Shown here: piece after piece, positions 1 to 6,914 of the stretch
Position numbering within the stretch: the first letter of the stretch is position 1
Layout of the letters: every line of letters starts with the position of its first letter
IMG/VR virus record: IMGVR_UViG_3300046524_000338
Coordinates: 1-21,197 of that record
DNA: 21,197 bases
Source: a virus
Reading direction: 5' to 3' (one strand)
The notes under the pieces: model-generated
Databases searched by the model: none
Told to the model about the DNA's origin: nothing
What the model saw: the letters and a program-made list of their open reading frames with translations, nothing else
Program-made: the position numbers and the translations under genes

Positions 1-268
1 CGCTCATGACCGCATCAAGCGCTTCCCGCATGTTTCGAAGGTCCAGTAGCGAGGCCACCTCCGCGCGTTCGATGTCGGGGTAGTTCCGACGCAATGCGGC
101 ATGGGTGGCATCAATCACCGTCGCGATGCTGTCCCGGTCCATGTTGCCGGCCATCACCGCGTTGATCCGCTCAAGCAGCTGCTCCAGATCCCCCAGCGCG
201 AGAGGTGGGATGACGAGCGTTTTCCCTGGAAACGGGAACGAAACACCGGGAACATTCACGACCGTCAT
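1..268 (-). CDS. Phage tail assembly chaperone-like protein, partial (C-terminus off left edge)
   Basis: The reading frame starts at an ATG at 268 and runs off the left edge, giving about 89 residues. The start follows a GGAG ribosome site nine bases upstream and overlaps the stop of the tail tube gene (ATGA). The protein begins MTVVNVPGVSFPFPGKTLV and later has a segment on the pattern NYPDIERAEVASLLDL, ending in a region like REALDAVM. This composition and the position directly after the tail tube fit the small tail assembly chaperones (equivalent to lambda gpG) that sit between the tube and tape-measure genes. The role is inferred from gene order and resemblance; the missing C-terminus prevents checking for a G/GT-type frameshift. 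Confidence 0.7.
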   Translation of the reverse strand, partial: MTVVNVPGVSFPFPGKTLVIPPLALGDLEQLLERINAVMAGNMDRDSIATVIDATHAALRRNYPDIERAEVASLLDLRNMREALDAVMS

Positions 269-1020
269 TCGTTAGCACTCCAGTAGCACACCTCACCGAA
301 CTCATCCGCGTAGCCGGTGAATTCAAAGTCCGGGATGGTGTAATCGTCCTGTTTGGTGGCAATCCCCAGCTTGTTGCTGACAAAATTAGGGACACGCACA
401 TACACGCTTTTGCCTTTGTATTTCAGGACCAGCTCGCCCTGGAACACCGGCATGTCACCCATGGGCAGGTTTTTCACCGACAGGCTTTTACCCGTCGTAA
501 CGGTGTAGCGGTAATCAATGAACACCGACTTGGCCACGTCTGCAGCGGCAAATGCATATTCCCCCGTGGCGGCATCAAAGGTGTACTGCCCAACTGCCGG
601 CGCGCTCAGTACCCGTACGTACGGGATCGCACCCGCGCCCCGTACCCCAAGATCGCCCGAGAGCGTCCCGCCCGCTGGAGGCTCCACGGTGATGGTGGCC
701 CCTGCCGGCACCACTGTGGGCTCCGTGGAGTGATGCACTAACACCTGGCCGCTGGTCAGGGTCTGCCCGAACACCAGTAGATTCCACTGCAGCAGGCTGA
801 TCTGGGCGGACTTTGCCTTGCCCGTCAGCTTGCCCTGGCCCCGTGCCGCGTCGACCGCAAACTGCTCGCTGCCGAACAATTCCTTGGAATCAAACGACAG
901 ATCCACCGATGCTTCTTGCATGATGCCCAGCAGGATGGGGGTCGGCGCGGAAATGGCATTGCCATAGGCGTCCATCAGCGGAGTGGCGTAAAACAACCCG
1001 CTGCCGAATGCGATTTGCAT
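265..1020 (-). CDS. Phage tail tube (major tail) protein
   Basis: A 251-residue protein starting at an ATG with a GAGG ribosome site eight bases upstream. It opens with MQIAFGSGLFYATPLMDAYG and contains the stretch LSFDSKELFGSEQFAVDAAR followed by GQGKLTGKAKSAQI, a pattern common in tube subunits of long-tailed phages and phage-like tails of Pseudomonas. The later part is a beta-rich region with repeated Ser/Thr/Gly segments (around residues 105-200) and ends near FEFTGYADEFGEV. It would polymerise into the tube around the tape measure. Its position between the tail-completion gene and the chaperone gene agrees. It shares four bases with the next gene, so the two are probably translationally coupled. 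No transmembrane segment or enzyme motif is visible. Confidence 0.85.
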   Translation of the reverse strand: MQIAFGSGLFYATPLMDAYGNAISAPTPILLGIMQEASVDLSFDSKELFGSEQFAVDAARGQGKLTGKAKSAQISLLQWNLLVFGQTLTSGQVLVHHSTEPTVVPAGATITVEPPAGGTLSGDLGVRGAGAIPYVRVLSAPAVGQYTFDAATGEYAFAAADVAKSVFIDYRYTVTTGKSLSVKNLPMGDMPVFQGELVLKYKGKSVYVRVPNFVSNKLGIATKQDDYTIPDFEFTGYADEFGEVCYWSANE

Positions 1021-1030
1021 AATGTGTTCC

Positions 1031-1483
1031 TCAGTAAAAGGTAGGTCCGGCCGTCAGGTCGCCGGTGTTGCACAGGTAGGTGAAGCGGTAGCGCACCATG
1101 CAGTTGCCGGCGGTGTTGTCGCCCTCGTCTTCGATCCAGTCGATATAGAAGCGCTGCACCCGATCCGCCTCTTCAAAGGCGTCCTCTGCCATCAGCACCG
1201 CATGCACGGCAACCTTGACCAAGTCGGCCACCTGGTCCCAGGCAGCTCCTGTGACCGTGTCCTCCCGGGCGATGATTTCCACCGTCAGCTCGAACTGATT
1301 GCGATCCACTGCAGCGCTTTCGCGCTCACACGTTTCAAGATCAGGGCGCAGCACGATCGCCGGCGTCATGTCCCGTCTGATCGCCTCAGTACGACTGCGA
1401 TACACCCGGTCTGCCGCCAACGTACCGGCAGCCAGAATCAGCGCCTGCGCCTTTACGACGATGCGTTCTTGAATCGAGGGCAT
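1031..1483 (-). CDS. Tail completion/tail terminator-like protein
   Basis: A 150-residue protein with an ATG start and only a weak ribosome site (AAGG about ten bases upstream). It begins MPSIQERIVVKAQALILA and has a charged middle segment that resembles short phage tail-completion proteins, with the pattern VYRSRTEAIRRDMTPAIVL and then VEIIAREDTVTGAAWDQVAD. The C-terminus, VRYRFTYLCNTGDLTAG, resembles the strand that closes lambda U/tail-terminator type folds. It lies exactly where the lambda U or Z equivalent is expected, between the head-tail joining gene and the tail tube. It would cap the tail tube and mediate joining to the filled head. Assignment rests on position and general resemblance, so the exact family (U-like against Z-like) is open. 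Confidence 0.6.
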   Translation of the reverse strand: MPSIQERIVVKAQALILAAGTLAADRVYRSRTEAIRRDMTPAIVLRPDLETCERESAAVDRNQFELTVEIIAREDTVTGAAWDQVADLVKVAVHAVLMAEDAFEEADRVQRFYIDWIEDEGDNTAGNCMVRYRFTYLCNTGDLTAGPTFY

Positions 1484-1488
1484 TAGCG

Positions 1489-1776
1489 TTAAACCTTGGT
1501 GAGGGAGGCCAGGCTAAAAGCGCCGTCATCGATCATCCGGCGGTCACGGACGCGAAAATTCACGCCGGCGACGGTGATCAGTTTGGGGTTGTCGATGCCC
1601 AGGCGCTCGGCCTCGGCGGTGATGATCAGGATCTCGTAGCCGGTCGACTGGCTGTTGGTGCCACCCATACCGTGGATCTCGTCCGGCATATCCCGCGCGG
1701 CCAGAAACGGCTGACCATCAACCATCCCGCCGACGTCGAAGTCCTCAAGGAAGCCCCTGAGATCTTCGTCAAGCAT
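1489..1776 (-). CDS. Head-tail joining protein, lambda FII-like
   Basis: A 95-residue protein whose start overlaps the stop of the upstream 69-aa gene by eight bases. Its pattern recalls the lambda FII/phage_attach fold: an acidic N-terminus (DEDLRGFLEDFDVGG), a middle segment ending EILIITAEAERLG, then a Gly-Val-Asn-Phe-Arg-Val strand (VAGVNFRVRDRRMIDDGAF) and a short Ser/Thr C-terminus. FII equivalents bind the portal-connector ring and create the tail attachment site. The location between capsid-completion genes and the tail terminator supports this. Similarity was judged by eye from the pattern and is not a database hit. Confidence 0.6.
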   Translation of the reverse strand: MLDEDLRGFLEDFDVGGMVDGQPFLAARDMPDEIHGMGGTNSQSTGYEILIITAEAERLGIDNPKLITVAGVNFRVRDRRMIDDGAFSLASLTKV

Positions 1777-1978
1777 CAGGGCTCACCTTGACGGGCTTGC
1801 GTCCGCCCTCACCTGCAGCGGAAGGTGCCGGTGCTGGCTCGACCACCAACACTTCCAACTGGTGGCGAAAGCGCTGGGCCACGTCATCAGGCAACTCGAT
1901 CACGCCCCCCGCACCGGTCAGTTTGTCATCTGGCCCGCGAAACGAGCCGGACAGCACGGTGTAGGATTTATTCGGCAT
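1769..1978 (-). CDS. Small phage head-region protein of unknown function (69 aa)
   Basis: The ORF starts at an ATG preceded by AGGAGA five bases upstream, a strong site that fixes the start. It overlaps the upstream gene by 11 bases and the downstream gene by eight, so it is part of the head operon. The protein has an N-terminal beta-like part (YTVLSGSFRGPDDKLTGAGG), a helix-like middle (LPDDVAQRFRHQLEVLVV) and a Pro/Ala-rich basic tail. I do not recognise a family. From position, between the capsid and the FII-like gene, a minor head-completion or DNA-packaging accessory role (in the place of lambda FI) is possible but not shown. Confidence 0.65.
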   Translation of the reverse strand: MPNKSYTVLSGSFRGPDDKLTGAGGVIELPDDVAQRFRHQLEVLVVEPAPAPSAAGEGGRKPVKVSPDA

Positions 1979-2216
1979 TACGCTCTCCTACGACCTTGTC
2001 CAGTTTCGACAACCGCTGCCCCAATGCCTTGTCCGGTTCGCCGGGGATCACAATCACCTCCCCGGCCTTGAACTGCACGGGCGACACAATGGTGTAGCGG
2101 CCCTTCTTGTTTGCGACCGGCTCCAGGTTGTGCGCACGCGCACTGGCCTGGGCCGCATTCAGGATCAGCTCTCCCCCATAAAGGGTGATCGTCTGATTCA
2201 CGAGGTACTTCGGCAT
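1968..2216 (-). CDS. Small phage head-region protein of unknown function (82 aa)
   Basis: The ATG at 2216 has a GAGG ribosome site eight bases upstream. The protein starts MPKYLVNQTITLYGGELILN and contains a Gly-rich strand pattern (GEVIVIPGEPDKALGQRLSK) typical of small all-beta phage proteins. It follows the major capsid gene by about 35 bases and overlaps the next gene by 11. The family was not recognised with certainty. A role at the head vertex or as a head accessory protein is inferred only from gene order. Confidence 0.65.
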   Translation of the reverse strand: MPKYLVNQTITLYGGELILNAAQASARAHNLEPVANKKGRYTIVSPVQFKAGEVIVIPGEPDKALGQRLSKLDKVVGERNAE

Positions 2217-2251
2217 ATCAATGCCCTCAGTGAGGTGGCAGGCCGAAAGGC

Positions 2252-3199
2252 TTACGCCACCAGTTGGTTAAGAACGGCGTACTGCCAGCGACCAAAACCC
2301 ACATTGCGCCAGGTGTCGACGCCGTATTGATGGGCATCGTTGTCGAACTCGAACTCCGAGCCTTCGGCCTTGGCCTTCATGGCCACGTCGGTCTCTTGCT
2401 GACGGATGAACGCTTTCAATCGACCGTCCGTGCGGAAGGTCACGAATTTGTCCTGCCAGGCGTTGAGGCGCACGTTGCCCACCACGCGGACAACCACGTT
2501 GTCCGGCATGACGATCTCGCTGATGTTGGTACCGCGCGGCACGCTAAGCGCCGTCTGTGCCACGCTCAGCAGGTTGAACGGCACCATCACCAGAAACTCG
2601 CGTGCCAGTTCGTTGATGGGTTCGCCCTGGTCATCCTTGAAGCTGGTCAACTGGGTGACCGACCGGGCAACCGCCTGCTGGAACTCCTCAACGCTCGGCC
2701 GACTGGGCGTTCCGTGAAGTGTCGCTGGCAGTTCGGAGATGTCGGTGGTGATCTTGTTGGACTGCACGCCGCTCTGGCCTTCTTCGTGGTCGGTGTCGAA
2801 GAAGTACTGGCCGTCATAGCAGGTCTGGCTTTCGCCGTTGAGCAGCAGCACCGACAGCAGTCGCGCCCAATGCGCGTTAGTGCGGTCGGCCAGCTCGCCC
2901 AGGCGAATGCGCAACTGTCCGGTTTTGTCGCGGCGCAGCTCGGTGACCAGCACTTCAAGGGTGGCCTCAAAATGCAGGTTTTCGATTTCCAGATCAGCGC
3001 TGATAAAGCCCTTGGCGTGGCGACCACCAATCCATTCACGCAAGGTCGGCACCATGCCGATCCATGGATAGGTTTCTTTGGCCTGATCGGAGTCGAACAG
3101 GTTGGACACGGCGTCGATCCAGTTCAACCCCACATTCTGCTCGAGCAGTTCGTAAAACATGCCGATGATGGCACGGCTGGAAAGTACTTCAGCACCCAT
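2252..3199 (-). CDS. Major capsid protein, Mu gpT-like family
   Basis: A 315-residue protein starting at an ATG with AGGAG eight bases upstream. It matches the Mu-like prophage major head subunit gpT pattern: an N-terminal helix (FYELLEQNVGLNWIDAVSNL), the block YPWIGMVPTLREWIGGRHAK near residues 44-63, a segment with LADRTNAHWARLLSVLLLNG, then the domain with CYDGQYFFDTDHEEGQSGVQ, and a C-terminus with DTWRNVGFGRWQYAVLNQL. These proteins assemble the capsid shell with an HK97-like fold. The neighbours (decoration protein, S49 protease, portal) are as expected. The protease and portal are of the lambda type, so the capsid subunit comes from a different lineage than its packaging partners, a common form of phage mosaicism. 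Confidence 0.9.
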   Translation of the reverse strand: MGAEVLSSRAIIGMFYELLEQNVGLNWIDAVSNLFDSDQAKETYPWIGMVPTLREWIGGRHAKGFISADLEIENLHFEATLEVLVTELRRDKTGQLRIRLGELADRTNAHWARLLSVLLLNGESQTCYDGQYFFDTDHEEGQSGVQSNKITTDISELPATLHGTPSRPSVEEFQQAVARSVTQLTSFKDDQGEPINELAREFLVMVPFNLLSVAQTALSVPRGTNISEIVMPDNVVVRVVGNVRLNAWQDKFVTFRTDGRLKAFIRQQETDVAMKAKAEGSEFEFDNDAHQYGVDTWRNVGFGRWQYAVLNQLVA

Positions 3200-3256
3200 G
3201 GGTGATTCTCCTGAAGAAGGATACGGTCAGAAAAAAAGAACGGATTGAGTGATGCG

Positions 3257-3673
3257 TTACGCCGCGACAGGGACAGCCTGGGCGGTGAACTTGACGATGC
3301 CGACGCCAGTACGCACGAAACGGTGAACATGCCCGATCAGACTGTTACCGGCGGCGGTGAGCAAAAACGTGCCGCTGTCGCTGGCATACACCGGCTTACC
3401 GATGTCGGCGATCGCCAGCGCAGTGACGGGCAGTTCAACTTTGCCCTCTTCGCGAAGACGCACACGCGCTGCAGCAGCGGCACCGATTCGATTGTCGACG
3501 CCGCGATCGGCGAAGCCCACGAACAAATCCCCAGCCGCCAGAGGTCGCGCAAGGCCGTTGGCCGCGACAATGCCGACCGCCGAACCTTCGAAAATTTGCA
3601 CGCCGGCCGCAACCGACAAATCGTTAATGCCCCCGATCTCGTATGCGCGGGGGGTATCAAGTGTGAGAGGCAT
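3257..3673 (-). CDS. DUF2190-type capsid decoration/head fibre protein
   Basis: A small (138-residue) protein with the DUF2190 pattern: an N-terminal part leading into an Ala/Gly-rich beta region (GSAVGIVAANGLARPLAAGD, then LFVGFADRGVDNR), the block IADIGKPVYASDSGTFLLT, and the ending GIVKFTAQAV. Members of this family decorate the capsid surface or cement capsomers. An ATG six codons upstream (at 3691) has no ribosome site, whereas the ATG at 3673 is preceded by GGAG six bases upstream, so the shorter form is preferred. It sits between the protease and capsid genes, the usual place for gpD-like decoration proteins. Confidence 0.75.
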   Translation of the reverse strand: MPLTLDTPRAYEIGGINDLSVAAGVQIFEGSAVGIVAANGLARPLAAGDLFVGFADRGVDNRIGAAAAARVRLREEGKVELPVTALAIADIGKPVYASDSGTFLLTAAGNSLIGHVHRFVRTGVGIVKFTAQAVPVAA

Positions 3674-3715
3674 AGGATTCTCCAGAGCCATGAGTGGAAA
3701 GGGGTTACCCGTTAC

Positions 3716-4237
3716 TTACTTTTTCAGGACCTTGACCAGGCCCCGCTCGGTGGCCTTGCGGTAGCCGTGATAAGCCTCGAAGGTGCCAAACTCAGCGCGC
3801 AGTTCCTTGTCGCCGTCCCAGGTCGCCTTGGCGCGTTCCTCCAGCGGCGCCTCTGGATCCTCCTTCACAGCCTCAGGGGCTGCCGGTGGCGTCAGCGCGT
3901 TGGGCACCGGCGCAGGCGCCTGGGCACGAATGTCGGCCAGAGCACCGGCGCGTTTGGTTTTTTCGGCGCCGATAACCTGCGCCGCCGCTTCGGCACCGCT
4001 GGTTTTGCCGTCGAACTTGAGCGAGGCGATCAACTCTTCGTGCCCGGGCAGCGCGGCGGCTTCCACCGCCTGGATGCGTTCGCACTCGGCGCGGGCGCCG
4101 GCAGCTGCACCAGCGGCATGCGCGTCATGTTCCAGGCTGGCCAGCAGCTCGGCATGATTCGCGGCCAGGTATTCGCGGTTGATGACGGGTTTGTCTGCAG
4201 TCGGCGCAGGTGCGTTACTGTTGGTGGCGGTGGACAT
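3716..4237 (-). CDS. Internal in-frame start: Nu3-like capsid scaffolding protein
   Basis: Within the protease gene, in the same frame, an ATG at 4237 is preceded by GGAG with an eight-base spacer, a site far stronger than chance would place inside a gene. The product would be the C-terminal 173 residues, starting MSTATNSNAPAPTADKPV, which are highly helical and rich in Ala, Glu and Lys. This is the organisation of lambda gene C, where the scaffold Nu3 is made from an internal start. The linker just before it (YNSSPSGERP) fits a domain boundary. Internal initiation is inferred from the sequence and the lambda precedent. Confidence 0.6.
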   Translation of the reverse strand: MSTATNSNAPAPTADKPVINREYLAANHAELLASLEHDAHAAGAAAGARAECERIQAVEAAALPGHEELIASLKFDGKTSGAEAAAQVIGAEKTKRAGALADIRAQAPAPVPNALTPPAAPEAVKEDPEAPLEERAKATWDGDKELRAEFGTFEAYHGYRKATERGLVKVLKK

Positions 4238-5080
4238 AGGTCTTTCTCCAGAAGGACTGCTGTTGTACTCAGCGATGAGTTGTTCAAGGGTGGATTCACG
4301 GTCGGCCATGCCCAGTTCCACGGCATCGGCGCCAATGCGCATATCGCCCTGGCCGAAGTCGGCCAAAACGGTTTCAACACTGAGGCCTCGGTAATTGGCG
4401 ACGTCCTCAACAAAGATGTCAGTCAGCCGGTCGACATGGGCCTGCGCCACTGCCCGGCCTGACTCGGTACCGAAGTCAGGACGCTTTTTCGGGCTCTGGC
4501 TGCTGACAATCTCAAAACTGCCGTCGTCGTCGCTTTTGCGCACCGTCAGCACCGTGCCGATGGAGCCCACTGCGCCGGTGCGGCTCATGACGATTTCATG
4601 GGCTGCTGCAGCTATCCAATAGCCAGCGCTGGCCGCGTTGCCGGATACATACGCAACCACCCGCTTGGGCGAGGCGCGGATCATCTGGCCGAATTCAGCG
4701 ATGCCGCTGGCAATACCACCGGGGGTGTCCATCACCAGGATGATGGTGTCGGTGCGCGGATCGTCGACGGCGGTGGTGAACTCCTTAGCCAGCACATCCA
4801 GCGACGTCGCACCGGACAGCGCCGTAAACAAGTTGGCGTAGCGGAACACCGGGCCGGTGACGGGGAGCAGCGCCACATTGCCGCGCTGGGTCACCGCGCG
4901 GCTGTTCTGCAGGGGTTTACCCTGCCTGGCCTCCAAGGCTTCCGGGCCTTCATGCTCCCGGCGGGCGATGGCGGTGATGGTCTGCAGCATGTCCGGGGTG
5001 ATGGCCCAGGGCTCACGTGATACCAGGTCGAACGCCGTCACCCGATGCACGGGAGGTGCATCGGTTGGGTTGTCGCTCAT
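3716..5080 (-). CDS. S49-family prohead protease with C-terminal scaffold domain (lambda gpC-like)
   Basis: A 454-residue protein. Residues about 60-260 form the ClpP/S49 (signal peptide peptidase A) fold, with VMDTPGGIASG near 117-127, the nucleophile Ser151 in the block SGNAASAGYW, and a probable catalytic Lys at 198-199 in SPKKRPDFG, the Ser-Lys spacing of lambda gpC. The C-terminal 170 residues are Ala/Glu-rich and helical, as in a scaffold. It cleaves the scaffold and other head proteins during prohead maturation. It follows the portal gene by two bases. An internal start (see the separate entry) would yield the scaffold alone, as lambda Nu3 is made from within gene C. Confidence 0.88.
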   Translation of the reverse strand: MSDNPTDAPPVHRVTAFDLVSREPWAITPDMLQTITAIARREHEGPEALEARQGKPLQNSRAVTQRGNVALLPVTGPVFRYANLFTALSGATSLDVLAKEFTTAVDDPRTDTIILVMDTPGGIASGIAEFGQMIRASPKRVVAYVSGNAASAGYWIAAAAHEIVMSRTGAVGSIGTVLTVRKSDDDGSFEIVSSQSPKKRPDFGTESGRAVAQAHVDRLTDIFVEDVANYRGLSVETVLADFGQGDMRIGADAVELGMADRESTLEQLIAEYNSSPSGERPMSTATNSNAPAPTADKPVINREYLAANHAELLASLEHDAHAAGAAAGARAECERIQAVEAAALPGHEELIASLKFDGKTSGAEAAAQVIGAEKTKRAGALADIRAQAPAPVPNALTPPAAPEAVKEDPEAPLEERAKATWDGDKELRAEFGTFEAYHGYRKATERGLVKVLKK

Positions 5081-5082
5081 AG

Positions 5083-6693
5083 TTAGGTCCGTTCAGGAAG
5101 ATCAGGATTGGCCGCAGGCTCATCCTCGGGGCGAGCCGTTGGTGACACGGATAGGCCGTCATCGCGCCTACGCTTCACTTCAAGCGCACGCTGTTCGTGG
5201 TTCTCTTCCCAGTCGCTGCCGTCGTAAAGCATGGATTCCTTGGCGAGCGTGCTGACGCCAATATCGATGCGCTTTTCGGCGGCATTGATGTCTTTGAGCG
5301 GATCAACGGTGCCAGGACCATCACCCACCCACAGCGACCCGCTGTACGCATAGCGCAGCAACGGGTGGTCGAAAAACCCGGGAGCCTCGATGTCTCCCTG
5401 TGCCACGGCCTCTTCAAGCCAATGCTCGTACACGGGCTGGCAGAAATGCTGGCCCAGGAAGTCACGGCAACCGCGAACGAATTGCCAAGCCTCCATCACC
5501 GCAGCACGGGCGGCGGTGTAACTGGCGGTAAAGTGCTTGATCAGCACCTCATAAGGCAGCTCCAGGGCCATGCCAATCTGCCGGAGCATGGCGAGCACGA
5601 ACGGATCGAATGCCATGTTCGGGCGACCAGGTGATGCGGTATCGATCGACGCACCGTCGTCCAGCTCGGCGACAATGCCGCCACTGAGTGAGCCGTCCCA
5701 ACCGCCCTGGTCCCGCCCGGCGGGTTTATCACCACCGACAGGGGTGTTGCCGGTAACGGCCGATGCCAGAGGGCTCAGATTGCCGCCCTGCCCCGGCTTG
5801 ATGAACACGGCGAAGAACGCAGACACCACCGCCGCTTCCAGCTCGGCATCGGTGTAACGGTCCAATTGCTTGAGCTTTTCGATCACCGGCGCCAAGTACG
5901 GCACACCGCGTGGCTGGCCCACCCGACGCCGCCGGTACACATGCAGCAGCACCCGACCGCCGCGCTCGTTGAAGAACGGGCGGTCATCCCAGACGCGCTC
6001 TTTGACGCCGAGTGCCCCCGGGTGACTGCGCAAAATGTGAGCCTTGATCGGTGCACCATCGGCGTCACGCTCAATGCCGGCCGTGAGGGCTTCCGTGTCA
6101 GCCTTGTTGCTAGGGTTACAAACTCGGTCGGCCTCAATCAGTTGGATGCACGCCGAGTAGTGCTGACCCGGTTGTTGTTTGTGCGTGAGCAACGTAAAGA
6201 CGTCACCGCTGCTCAGCACCGACCGCCAGGTCAGGTCCTGCAGTCCATAGAAATTCTGTTCGCGAGTGATGTCGCAGCTGGTGGTTTCCGCCCAGGACTT
6301 GAACAGCGATTCAGTTTTGCGCTGCCACTCCCTGGCCTGGTCTTCGTCCCAGCCCAAAATCGAGCGATTGACTACGGACTTGAGCGCCAAGCCGGTACCG
6401 ACCGTTTTAGTCGTCACCGTATTGATCGCACCGCCACCGATGGGGTTGTTACGTTCAAGGTCTCGGCAGCGTTCGCGAAGCGTGGGCAAGTCGGGCAGCA
6501 GATCTGCTGCCGCACTGCCTGCCGTCGGTGTCCAGGCGCTCAGCGAACGCTTGGCCTTCGACGCGCCGCTGTAGCCGCCCAAGGCAGTCATGGTCAACCG
6601 GGCGTGCATGCGCTTGGCGCCGCGCTCGGGGCTGAGCCAGGTGATGGCCTTATCCAGCAGCGTCGGCTCTGGCACTTTCGGCGCGCGGCTCAT
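5083..6693 (-). CDS. Portal protein, lambda gpB family
   Basis: A 536-residue protein of the length usual for lambda-type portals. Recognisable blocks are RERCRDLERNNPIGGGAINT near residues 73-92, the segment LTWRSVLSSGDVFTLL near 153-168, RVLLHVYRRRRVGQPRGVPY near 246-265, then a late block PYEVLIKHFTASYTAARAAV near 389-408. The dodecameric portal forms the DNA channel and binds terminase. It overlaps the joining protein gene by four bases (ATGA) and precedes the protease gene by two. The start has a weak ribosome site, so translation is likely coupled to the upstream gene. The C-terminal tail (EDEPAANPDLPERT) is acidic. Confidence 0.92.
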   Translation of the reverse strand: MSRAPKVPEPTLLDKAITWLSPERGAKRMHARLTMTALGGYSGASKAKRSLSAWTPTAGSAAADLLPDLPTLRERCRDLERNNPIGGGAINTVTTKTVGTGLALKSVVNRSILGWDEDQAREWQRKTESLFKSWAETTSCDITREQNFYGLQDLTWRSVLSSGDVFTLLTHKQQPGQHYSACIQLIEADRVCNPSNKADTEALTAGIERDADGAPIKAHILRSHPGALGVKERVWDDRPFFNERGGRVLLHVYRRRRVGQPRGVPYLAPVIEKLKQLDRYTDAELEAAVVSAFFAVFIKPGQGGNLSPLASAVTGNTPVGGDKPAGRDQGGWDGSLSGGIVAELDDGASIDTASPGRPNMAFDPFVLAMLRQIGMALELPYEVLIKHFTASYTAARAAVMEAWQFVRGCRDFLGQHFCQPVYEHWLEEAVAQGDIEAPGFFDHPLLRYAYSGSLWVGDGPGTVDPLKDINAAEKRIDIGVSTLAKESMLYDGSDWEENHEQRALEVKRRRDDGLSVSPTARPEDEPAANPDLPERT

Positions 6694-6911
6694 CGCGGCG
6701 TAATCCCACGCAGGACGATACCCCGAGGGCGACCATTCTCCAGGCGATCAACTTGCTGTTGCCAGTAGTCGATCGTCTTGGTGATTTCGGCAAGGTCGGC
6801 GTATTCCAATTGCCGGGTGCCGATGCGATAGCTCTGCTTTTGGCTGACCTTCATGCTCGCATCGAGCCAGGCTTGCAGCTGGCCCTGCGCTTGTTCCAGG
6901 GTGATAGCCAT
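6690..6911 (-). CDS. DUF6148/gpW-type head-tail joining protein
   Basis: A 73-residue protein starting MAITLEQAQGQLQAWLDASM with the later segment YRIGTRQLEYADLAEITKTI, then DYWQQQVDRLENG. This is the pattern of the small head-to-tail joining proteins that sit between terminase and portal (lambda gpW place; DUF6148 family). Such proteins stabilise the packaged head by occupying the portal vertex. The ATG has AGGA eight bases upstream, lying inside the end of the terminase gene. The stop overlaps the portal start. The order terminase-W-portal is exactly that of lambda. Confidence 0.8.
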   Translation of the reverse strand: MAITLEQAQGQLQAWLDASMKVSQKQSYRIGTRQLEYADLAEITKTIDYWQQQVDRLENGRPRGIVLRGITPR

Positions 6912-6914
6912 GAA

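Noticed and set aside
2264-4462. Long plus-strand open frames (313 and 405 codons) opposite the capsid, decoration and protease genes
   Set aside because: They are exact antisense shadows of well-recognised genes and have no ribosome sites or recognisable domains.
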